From positions 139,935-195,873 of the forward strand of contig CDMY01001036.1 in assembly GCA_001179505.1 (NCBI GenBank): a stretch of DNA of 55,939 nucleotides. The letters run 5' to 3'. The position numbers and the translations under genes were made by a program. How positions within the stretch are numbered: position 1 is the stretch's first letter; every line of letters begins with the position of its first letter. Of this stretch, positions 12,469 through 22,255 are shown piece after piece. The notes under the pieces were generated by a model. It was given only the letters and a program-made list of their open reading frames with translations. It did no database searches and was not told the DNA's origin. The stretch comes from Vitrella brassicaformis. Its lineage: Eukaryota > Sar > Vitrellaceae.

Positions 12469-15026
12469 ATGTCGCGTCGAAGCGGCGCCATGCAGTGGAG
12501 CTCCTCTCTCTCTTCATCCGCTGCAGCACGCCCCCATCGTTCAGTTGCGGTTGCGGCCGTGACGGATTCCGAGAAGGAGGGCTCGCCCGGCTACCAGCGG
12601 ACCGTGTGGCGCCCCGTCAGCAAGGGCGGCAGCAAAGCCGACCTCTCCACCTGCACCCCGTCATCGGATGCGAGCAACCTCTCGTCGTGCTTCCTGGGTT
12701 ACAGTTTTGGTTCGGTCGCGGGCAAGGTTGCTGCTGCTGGCGTTGCTGGGGCTGGTGGGGCTGGTGATGAGTCAGGCGAGCCTGATTTGACAGAGGTGGA
12801 GAGGGAGAGTGTGAGTGAGGCTGTGGTGTGTCGGCTGCTGAGCGACGTGGTCAAGGCCACCAGGAGCGCCGCTGAGGACACCGAGGTGTCGCCCTTCCAC
12901 TCGCAGTGCGCCCCCAACATCCTCATTGCAGAGTATGTCAGCAAGCGCCTCCTCAGGGTCAGCCGCACACACACATCCAGCCATCCATTCATTTGTCTCC
13001 TCGTTGGTGTGCTGTGCTGTGGATCGGCCAACGCATGCAGCAAATGGAGCTGAGAACGAATTTCTTTGTGGTTGCGTCGATTTTGATCCAGCGTGTGTTG
13101 TGCGCGTCGACGAGGGTGGACTCGGGCGGGCTGGGGCCGTGCGAGTTCAACGTCCTCACCGCCCACCGGCTGGCCATCACCGCTGCGGCAGTGACCAACA
13201 AGTTCTACTATGACAAACACTATGCACTCAAATACTGGGCGCGGGTGAATGAAGACACAAATGACATGGCTGACAGACACCCATGGGGAGGGAGGGAGAG
13301 AGGGAGGGAGGGGGGACAGGTGTGGATGGATGGATGGATGGATGGATGTGTGTGTGTGTGTGTGTCATCAGATTGGTGGTCTTGACGTGAAGGAGCTGTG
13401 CGATCTGGAGAGGCACTTCATCAACAAGCTCCAGTGGTCAATATCATATCCACATGGCATACACGTCACGTCTTACACACACATCACATCCTTGGCTGGC
13501 TTTTCTCCAATCCATCAGGCGTCTGAAGGTCTCGACCAAGGAGTACCTGAGGGTGTGTATCCCTCCCTCCAGACGCCACACACATTCTTTCGTCCATATC
13601 CAGCGAGACAGGAGACACCACACCACACACCATACCATCTCCGGTGTGTATTATGGTGTGCAGGCCGTGGATCAGTTTCGTTGCCGTGACGTCGGTGTGT
13701 TGATGGCCATGCCCTCCATCACCGACACCCCCTCCCCGCCCATCTGCCACCCACACCATCACCCCAGCAGCACGGGCAGCTCCATCCCTTCGCTCACAGC
13801 AAGCCCAACACCACTCGCAAACCAGCCCACGCCACTCGCCAGGTACGATACTTCCGGCAGCACAGAGACAGACACGAATCCCAGTCAACGTATATATTGT
13901 TGCCTTGTCTTGTCGTTGCAGGCAGGTTGGCGTGTTGTCGATTGCAGCAGGAGCTGCTGCTGCTGCGCCTGTGCACCGCACGGGTCACTATCAGGACGTC
14001 ATCTGCCACTCACCGCCCTACGCCAAGAACAATCGTACCACCGACGTCGGGGCAACCCAGGACAGGTACCTGACGGCAGACCCACAATGCACTGTCAATC
14101 AAGGAAAGCCAAACAGGATCATTAAGTGTGTGTTTCTGCTGCATTCAGGCTGCCCTGGCTGTCCAGGCCCACTCTGGCGGCGAGTGGCGTTCAGATCGCC
14201 TCCTCGAGCACCGAGAGCTCCTTCGTGCAGGCGCCGCCCCTGCGACCCCAGGCTGCCGGCGCCGACAGCCTCGCTGCCCGATGCAAATCAGTCAAGGAAC
14301 ACACAAACACATTCGTAAGCTGGGGGGAACCAGAGAGACACGGAGACAGCTGAATGGTCTCTCTCCTTACTTAATCAGGCCCTCTTCCGTGATGCTCATC
14401 GGCCGTGCACCCCGCCGTTGGCGCCTCGCAGCCCCCCCGACTACCTCACGATGACCGCGCCCTCCAAGCAAGACCGACACCGGCCGTCTCTCGCGCCTGT
14501 CAAGGCTTCGACGCGTCGATATGCCAATTCCAGTGGAAGCACGAACGCCCGGGCGCCCGTCAGCAGTGGCGTCATTAGCTATCCTCTGCCCAGAGTGGGC
14601 GTCATCCACGAGAGCACCACTGCCGGTGCGTTCCCCCCTGTCGTCCGTCAGCCCCAGCCGTATGTGCGTCCCCACCCGCCCTCGCGTCAGCAGCAGCAGC
14701 AGCAGCAGCAGAGGCAGATGGAGGCGTTGCCGATGTTCCCCGACTTCATCAGTATCCAGACCAACAATGAGTGGGGGCTGGACACACACACCCGCCGTCC
14801 GACGGCTTCATTCAGGCAGGCCTCGGTCGAGAGGCGCGTCAGCGGCGGCAGGGTGCACCACGGCGGCCCGGTTGTGTACCCCACACACCAGCAGCAGCAG
14901 CAGCAGCAGGGGGCGGCGCACCGGTTGGGCGTGGCGGACCATTCGCAGAGCCAGGGAGGGCTTCCCGGCATCCAGACCAGGAGGGGAGGGCAGCGGGGGG
15001 CCTGGCCGAGGAGCATGATGTACTAG
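12469..15026 (+). CDS. Cyclin of the Pho80/P(U)-type with long low-complexity C-terminus
   Basis: Eight exons chain in phase (12469-12957, 13041-13244, 13372-13436, 13519-13552, 13664-13842, 13922-14065, 14149-14314, 14379-15026), giving 642 residues. The cyclin box spans about 107-265: CAPNILIAEYVSKRLL, a FFVVASILIQRV helix, FNVLTAHRLAITAAAV, KFYYDKHYALKYWAR, GGLDVKELCDLERHFI and RLKVSTKEYLR. This order is that of P/U-type cyclins, which partner Pho85-like CDKs in nutrient and phosphate signalling or in the cell cycle. The remaining 380 residues are Ser/Pro- and Gln-rich with two poly-Gln tracts and no recognised domain. The fourth exon is only 34 nt. CDK partner and process are inferred from the family only. 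Confidence 0.87.
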
Positions 15027-15543
15027 TCGGCTGCCGCCCCGGTCACCCCCGACTGTCGGAAAAATGATACGGATAGATAGTTAAAGTGCGTGGATGTGTT
15101 GATCCACGTGGGTGGGGTGTGTGTGCTCTGCGTGTGTGTGTGTGTGAGGGGCCTGACGAGAGAATGACGGCCTGACTAGCAAGCGTGGCAGCGACAGCAG
15201 CAGCAGACGCACCGAGCACCGAGCGAGAGGTGGTAGATACGGTAGATGAGTGGAATGAGGCGGGTGAGGTGAGGTGAGGTGCGGTGCCCTTCACGGACGA
15301 CAAGTGAAAGATGCGTAGGCAGAGAGAGGGAGACACTGATTGAGCATCAAAACAGATATTCTGGAACGTTTCCTCACACCATTGATTTCCCATGATGCGT
15401 GTTGATGAGTCACCATCCATCCATCCATCCGTCCATCCACCCGTCCATCTTGGATGTCCTCATCCCTTCAAAACGACTCATCCATGTAAAGCCGACGACT
15501 GACTGTCCACTACACATCGCATCGCATGCCCACAGCTCGCTAA
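15027..15543. other. Intergenic region between convergent genes
   Basis: Contains the 3' flanks of the cyclin and methyltransferase-like genes and an imperfect CCAT tetranucleotide run near 15413-15450. No further gene is visible. Confidence 0.5.
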
Positions 15544-17072
15544 TTAACTCACGCATTGCCCTTGCTTGCGGCCCCTCCCCCCGTGTGACACCCCTCGCCA
15601 CACGTCTACCTGGGCGTCTCTCACTGACGCCAGCAGTGCCCCCCTCCCACCCGCCGTGAAGCCATACACCTTCAACACGATCTTCCTGAACACACACACA
15701 GGAGGAATACAACAAGAAAGTGATGCATCGCCTGCCTAAGGTGTCTTTGCAAGTGCGCGCCGTACCTCCCTTTGATGCCCGCAGGGTTTGCCTCGCACCT
15801 CAGGAGCTCGGTGTCCATCCCGAACTTGCTCCTGGCCAGCCGGACGAAGCGGGCGTCGCTCTTCCACCGCCGCTCCATGCCCAGCAGCACCACACACCGG
15901 GGGTTGGCGCGAAAGAAGGCGCTCACGGTCGTCAGCAGCGGCTCGTACAGCCGCGGCCAATACACGAGGTCGCTGCCCAGCAGCACGTCCACGTCGCCGA
16001 ACGCCGACACGTCGGTGTCGCCCCACTCGCACGCCCTCGCCTCGATGTGCCCGCCTCGGTGCTGTATGAGCGACCGGTTGGCCTCGACAGTGGGCGAAGT
16101 GATGGCATCCACCACAGACGCGAGGTCCGTCACGCACACCGATGTGGCGCCGCTGATGGCTGCCGCCACGCCCACAAGACCGCACCCGCAGCCGAGCTCG
16201 ACAATCCTCTTGTTCTGGACCAGAGTGCTGCGGACGGGATCTGACGAGATGAAGCGGATCAGGGCGTTGGACGCTCGCGGCCACAGGCGATAGCCGATAC
16301 CGAGCGCTGGATTGGTCAAGAGCCGCACCCACACGCCGCCCCTCTCTGGCGCAGTGCAAGGTTGATCGTCGCCATCTCGCTGCTCCTCACGGACGAACCG
16401 CTGAGGCGAGGTGTTGGATGCTGGTGGGGAGGGAGGGGGCATTCCCGTGTGGCCGTTCGTATGCCCGTTGACCACCGGCCGCCCCCGATGGTCATTCAGA
16501 TAGCGTGGCCGAGATGCGGGCTGCCTCCAGCCGTCGTCAGCAGAGTCCGGCAGCTGGAGCCTCACGTCGACAACCTCGTAGGCTCCCTCCTTGCCCGGCC
16601 ATCTCATGTCCAACTCGGGAACAACAGGCACTGCCGCATCGCGCCTCAGCTCCTGCTCGCTGTCTGACGAATCAGAGAACCAATCATGCCTATCTTGCGG
16701 CGCTGTCGGCGCTTCAGGAGCGTCAGAGGGCAGCTCTTGTGTGGCCGCTTGAGGAGGGACGCAGGGGCATGCTGGAAGCCGACTCGGAGGTGACCCGCTG
16801 CAGCCATCGCTGTCGGAAGAGTCGCACGTCAGCCCGATGGAAGCGAACATCATGACACCATCTGAAGCCGATAAATGGCTGCACCTTTCGCCCGTTGCTT
16901 GGCGGACGCGCCTGCGACTTCTTCTTTCTTCCCCCCCTCCTCGGAACATTGCGAGCTGGAAGGCGATCGGAGGCGGAAGCTCCCCAAATTGCGCCATCGT
17001 ACCATTCTCCAATCGTACGGTTGACAGAGAGCGCATGGGTAGATCAGCGAAAGAAAATGGAGAAAGATCCAT
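15544..17072 (-). CDS. Lysine-methyltransferase-like protein (Methyltransf_16 / METTL21 type)
   Basis: Probable SAM-dependent protein methyltransferase. Exon 1 (17072-15766) and exon 2 (15685-15544) join in phase 2 and give 482 residues. The first ~210 residues are acidic/Ser-rich and unassigned. The catalytic part begins near 225 with GGVWVRLL and LWPRASNALIRF; SAM motif I is IVELGCGCGLVGVAAA (about 289), followed by a VTDL acidic strand end and the family post-motif GSDLVYWPRLYEPLL (about 366), where Methyltransf_16 enzymes have D-V/I-V-Y. Without the intron the frame would stop shortly after 15693. A start at the internal Met-Met near 16854 is possible. The substrate cannot be read from sequence. 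It is divergent from the ARM/RING gene, 121 bp apart. Confidence 0.82.
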
Positions 17073-17193
17073 GGAATTAAAGGTATGCAGGGCCTGACTT
17101 ACGGATGTGCGTCCGTGTACACACGTACAAGTTCGGTTCTCTGCTCATCCAAGAGACTTCTATACCCTTTGTTTGTAGCGTGCTCCCGGTTCG

Positions 17194-20100
17194 ATGACGA
17201 GTTGCATTGTTTGGCTCCTCCTAGTCGGCCTGGTCCTGCAGCTGCGGCCGTGGAGCATCTGCAATGCCGCTCACGTCGAATGGGATTCCCACCTGATTCA
17301 GCAGCTTCACAGCAACGACACCCAGCAGCAGCTGAGTGCGCTGAGATCTATCGGCAACGACATTGCCCAGAGCAGCAACCGGAACGCCACTGCTGCTCGG
17401 TATGCCGGAGATGTCCTACGGGCAATTCTTCGTCGGCTGGCGGGAGAGCCCGGGGACAGTTCGGTGCAGCGTCAAGCAGCGACTCTGCTGGAGACACTTA
17501 TGACACATGGAGGCATCCGTCTCATCGACGGAGATGCCGTGCTGCTCGTCGTGCGGCTGCTGGACCACGAAAACCTGAGGGCAGAGCGAATTGCGACATC
17601 CATCCTAGCGGGGCAATGGGACTTGGGGAGGATGGGGCTCAACGTGATGGAGGCCTTGGCGAATTCTGGCGCAGTGGGGAAGCTCTCTCCTCTGCTCAGA
17701 TCTGCCGACACAGAAGTCCGCAGCGATGCGGCCGACGCTCTGCGTGTTGTACTGACTGCTGTCAAAAGACTTGGTGGTGAGTGGGTCTCCAAAGACAGGA
17801 CAGAAAAGCGGGCCCGCTGTTGGTCGTCTGTGCTGTTTGTCAGACAAGCGGGCCGACACATTACCTGCCAGTCTCGCAAGCTTCGTCGATGCGGGTTTGC
17901 TGCCGAACGCCATGGCAGCTCACCAAAACTGCAGCGTCAAGAAGCCAGATGCAGGGCCCCTGATGCTCGCTTCGTTCACTTGTGTCCTGCTCGTGTACAC
18001 CGAAGACGTCGACAACGGCTATGTATGAGAATGGGGAGGGCGCTCTCAGCCATCAGTCTGTCTGTCTGTCTGTCTCCTTGTTTGTATGCATTGATTGTGC
18101 GTGCGTCAGTATGCCCACACTGTCGAACATGGATGTGTGGAGCTGAATTGTGAGGCTGTGGAGCACTCTCAGGGTGCACGACGCGGCACGGTCCTGATGA
18201 GTGCACTGATGTACTTTACGTGGATCCTTAGGTGAACAGGGAGATAACAATCTGCTTCGAACGAATGGCTTTGGTCCGTCTGTTTGTGTGTGTGGGCTTG
18301 GTGTAATGGCCGGTCAGAAGGAGTAGCCCTGCCTTGAGCAGGCGGGCCGCCAATATCCTCATGGCCAACGTGCGTATGAGGGTGCACAAACGCTCACCGA
18401 CACATCATTGCTGTCCACTTTCTCTTGTTTCTGGCTGCAGGCCGGCTGTTTGGACGCCATCCGGCGGCTCAGAAAGCCGCCGCTCAACCGGGGTGATGAC
18501 ACTCATCGCATCACCGCAGCAGCTAAGAGCATCGTGGCGGATTTGTCACTGCATGTACAAATGCCCCTCCAAACTCCGCTGGATGATATTGCATGCATGA
18601 ATGAATGCGGTGGCGAGTCTGTTGCCTTGTGTCCATCCATCAGGCCCGCGGCGTCTATAGTCTCCCCACGATCAACGACCTACGGAAGCTACAGGCCTAC
18701 GGAAGCTACAGGATGCCTAGACGCCGTGAATTGGTACTGGGCGAGAACAGACGGTCACGGCAAGCAATTCCTTGGTGTCGTTGGTGTCTAATCCAGTTGT
18801 CGTCTCCCTGGGTGCCGCGCGTCGGTCTCTGTTTTGCCATCCTGCTGGGCCTCTTCGTGCTGTGGCAGCTGTTCCTCCAGCCATGGCGGCGGCGATGTGA
18901 GCGGCGGCTCGCAGAGCAGCATGGGAGAGACCTGCTGGCAGCAGAGGAGGCGGAGAAGAAGAGAGGGCGCAAGAAGGCAAGACAGCCCACTTCCTCCGCC
19001 CGCCGACGGACTGTCGTTTCTCAGCCATCCTCTCCTGCTGCTGGTGGTCGTGATGGTGGCGGTGATGCTGATGACGACGACGACGACAACGACAAAAGGC
19101 CTCTGTCGACTGCCTGTCAGACACCCCGTGAGCCGCTGTCAGATCGATCGAGCGGCATGACTGATAATCAGGACGATCGGCGAGAGGGGACGATGAATGC
19201 TGATGACGGCCAGTGGACAGCAGCAGCCCGCAGTCGGTCCAAGAAGGCCCGGAAGGGCGGTGCCCTCGGGCGCGGTCTATCGGCCGGCCAGACGCCGTGC
19301 GAGGCTCCATCAGTGGTGGCGACTACATGGAAGAGGTCCGCGGGCCGAGGACTGGTGCTGCCGCCGTCTGCATCGCCCCCTCCGCCCCGCTCGATGCAGC
19401 CCCTCACCTCCACAGCACAGCAGTATACCCATATCAGCACAAAGCAGCGGTAAGCGAGACACAGACGGGAGGGCGCGAGGGGACATCATGAGCCGTTGTG
19501 TGACCTTTCATGTAGTGATGTGTGGTCCTCGTCGGCGAGACCGCACAGAGGCCCTCCACCACTCGTCAAGTGTACCAAGTGAGGCTGCAGTGCAGTGGAC
19601 AGGCGGCTCATCCATACCATTGGCAAATGTGGTATCCTCTCCTCGCCCCTCAGGTCTGTTTCACTCGGTGGCTGCCACGTGAGCGCCCACCGTGTTTCGG
19701 CGACAGGTGAGGCATCGAGGCGACACCAATGAGATCACAAAAAGGTCCGTGACATTGTGTGTCTCTGGCGGTCATGTCAGTTCACCTCCTGCATGCCCGC
19801 CGTCCAGCAGCTACGACGGAGCAGGGCGTCACCGGCAGCATCTGCACCACACCGTCAGACAGCAGAGTACGCAGGAAGCCAACACCCGTCAGACCCACAG
19901 AATCCGCCGGATCATCATGCTTCGTGTGCTATCTCATTCTGTCCATTCAGGTTCGGTCCGTCTGCTAACAACCAGCGCGAGAAGCATGACCCGGCTCGCC
20001 CCTCACCCTCACTCTCACCTCTGGCCGCCAACGCCAGCGCTGCCAGCAGCAGCAGTGTGGCCGTGGACTGTCTCATCTGTTTCGGCGAGCACGGCCCTGC

Positions 20101-20377
20101 GTCCGTGATGTACATCCCCTGCAGACACATGCACATCTGCACCAAGTGCTACGCCGACCGCAGGACCGCATGGCAGCAGAGCCTCCCCCGCATCAGGGCG
20201 GCGAATGCGAGGCGCGCCGAGGAGAACAAGGAGCGCATCAAGGAGGCCAGGGAGCCGCTGCCGATGCGGCCCGAGGAGTACCTGTGTGAGCAGTGCAAGA
20301 CAGAGGTGGTGTTTGCGGGGTCGGTGGATGAGGTGGCCCGCTGGGCCGCCACCCCGTTTGTGGGACAGCCTGGCTGA
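17194..20377 (+). CDS. Signal peptide, ARM/HEAT-like repeats, TM helix and C-terminal RING finger
   Basis: Probable membrane E3 ubiquitin ligase. Exons: 17194-17776, 17844-18022, 18110-18231, 18342-18369, 18441-18554, 18644-19449, 19516-19578, 19654-19678, 19781-19887, 19951-20377 (817 residues). The N-terminus is a clear signal peptide (MTSCIVWLLLVGLVLQL, ending about Ala26). Residues 30 to about 345 are ARM/HEAT-like helices with VQRQAATLLETLM, VRSDAADALRVVL and RRAANILMAN. One TM helix follows (VGLCFAILLGLFVLWQLFL), then a basic/acidic tail with DDGQWTAAARSRSKK. The C-terminal RING has CLIC, PCRHMHICTKC and a late CEQC pair. The joins between 19449 and 19951 are less certain than the rest; two genes (membrane ARM protein; RING protein) remain possible. 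An in-frame 63-nt intron (18734-18796) may also be removed. Confidence 0.7.
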
Positions 20378-20849
20378 TGCATACATACGTAGCAGAGAGG
20401 GATTGATGTGATGGCTGGGGAGACGTAGGTGTGCATACTGGCTCTTAGTGTACAGCAAGTGGGGGCATGGGTATTGATGTGTGCCGGACGGACGATGGGA
20501 GGGCGGAGAGACGTCGCAAAGCCTCGTTCAGTGTTCATGACGCCTCCCTCGTGTGTCTTTGTCCAATACTCACTCGAACACACACAAATAAGTACGCCTC
20601 CCTCCCTCCCTCCCTTGCCGAATCATATATAACACCAGGCAGGCGTCCATCCATCCATCCACAAAACGAGTTACGCAAAGTCGTGATGGTGCACATGTTA
20701 TGCATCCACACACACAAAACCACACCCTCCCTACACAGTGAGTGGCTAATTAATTAAGCCCACCTCCTCCCCTATCTGTCGGCTACCCTGCTACGCTACA
20801 TGAATGCTACGCTGCTACGTTGCCCTCTCGGCCCCCTCGGCCATGTCAC
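20378..20849. other. Intergenic region between convergent genes
   Basis: About 470 bp between two stop codons. It contains short CCTCCCT and CCATCCAT runs (20595-20665) and AT-rich patches near 20625-20760. No gene is seen. Confidence 0.5.
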
Positions 20850-21802
20850 TCACGGTGTGATGCTGACGGATGCCGTCGTCGATATGGGTGACGTGTCCGC
20901 GGCCGGCGACAGGGACGGCCACTCGCTCATGCTGGTGGCCAGCTCAAAGGGCGACCTGAATAGACAGACACGCACATGACATGTACGGCCACCTTGCCAT
21001 TCCCTCCCTCCCTGCTGTCGACTTACTGGTATTGGTTCTGCTTCATGGCGCTGCTCTCGTGCTCCCAACCCTCGTTGGGCATCTCGGGTGTGGTTTCCGG
21101 TTTCTGGAACATGTTCCACACCTCCTCCAGCTCGCTGAACGACTCGCCAACGGGCGGCGGGGGGAATGCGGGTGGTGGAGGGACGGAGGCCGGGGGGAAG
21201 GAGGGTGGGGGGAAGGAGGGTGGGGGGAAGGGCGGTGGACACAGCGATGGGTCTGCCGCTGCCACAACAGGGGCAGCCGCCACCACCGCCGCACGGCTGA
21301 TGTTGTCGCCCTTCGGCTGCTTGCGACGTCTGGCTGCCGCAACCGCCGCAGGTTGGCCGATCGGCTGGACAAGTGCAGACGGGCCAGCACCACCAGCCTT
21401 CGTCGTGCCCTCTTGCTGCTGACAGGCCGACGCAGCAGCACCATCAGTGGAGGAGCTGGCTGCAGTGGGACTCTTGCCATCGCCGCCGTGGTGAGTCTTC
21501 TTGTGTCGTCCGCGTGACACGACCGTCCACTCGCCGGGGTCATCCTCGATCTCAGCTCCTGTCTGGTTGATGATGGCCTGTGTGGCCGTGTCGGGCTGCT
21601 TCTTCATCTTCCTGCCCTTCTTCTTTTTGCCGCTGCTGCTGTTGTTATTGCTGGTGGTGTTGTTGGTCTCTGTCCGCTCGACTGGCTGACGCGTGTCCTT
21701 GTTGTCAGCAAGCTGCTGGGACGTCTTGCAGAGACGGCGGAGGAGGGCAAGCAAGGCGACGATGGCGAAACAGGCGCAGGAGAGCCCCACAACCACCGTC
21801 AT
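20850..21802 (-). CDS. Hypothetical single-pass membrane protein with WTVVSRGR motif
   Basis: Two exons (21802-21027 and 20955-20850) join in phase 2 and give 293 residues. An uncleaved N-terminal TM/signal-anchor helix (VVVGLSCACFAIVALLALL) is followed by an Arg cluster, an Asn/Ser linker, a poly-Lys stretch (KKKKGRKMKK) and DDPGEWTVVSRGRHKKT. The middle is Ala/Gln-rich and then a strongly proline-rich block made of PPPSFPP-type repeats. The C-terminus has Trp-containing acidic segments (ELEEVWNMF; SEWPSL). No family is recognised. A small 5' UTR intron ending at 21810 is likely because an acceptor-like sequence lies just before the ATG. The poly-basic patch next to the TM helix suggests a cytosolic tail. 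Confidence 0.7.
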
Positions 21803-22255
21803 TGTTTTCTGCGGAATCAGATCAGGGGGAAGGATGAGTGTATTGTGTGTGCATGGGTGTGTCTGCTGTCCTTGCACGGCTTACTGGGTACGTGTTTGGA
21901 CCGTCGCTGAGGATCTTTGGCATTCGGTGCAAAAATAGCAAGATGCACGTCACATGCATAGGATGGATCTTCGAAGATCCTGGCGGTGTGCACTGATGAC
22001 TGCACTCTCGTACCTGCAGACTGTCCTCCTCCTCCTTCTTTCCTTGTCCACGTCACACATGCGAGCTCTCTCACCCCCTAGGGTGCTCCCTGAAACCGCT
22101 GCTTCTTGAAGCCGAGTGAATTAGATCTACGGGATCTGCTGCACGATGTGAGCCAAAGCCTGAATACAGGTATGGCCTACAGAGCCGTACGTACAGATCG
22201 TCAGACCATCTCTGCGTGCCACTCGGGTTGTTGACGTGTTGCTGCTGCGGCAGAC
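21803..22255. promoter_or_regulatory. Bidirectional upstream region
   Basis: About 450 bp between divergent start codons of the membrane-protein gene and the Asteroid-like gene. A probable 5' UTR intron of the minus-strand gene lies at its left end. No canonical promoter motif is evident. Confidence 0.35.

Noticed and set aside
15410-15440. CCAT/GGAT tetranucleotide runs as a possible CRISPR array or telomere
   Set aside because: There are no spacers, the unit is 4 bp, and similar runs occur in many introns of this window.
18605-19453. A separate gene starting at 18605 (MRWRVCC...)
   Set aside because: The frame is entered by a good acceptor at 18643 in phase with upstream ARM exons; the ATG lies in the intron.
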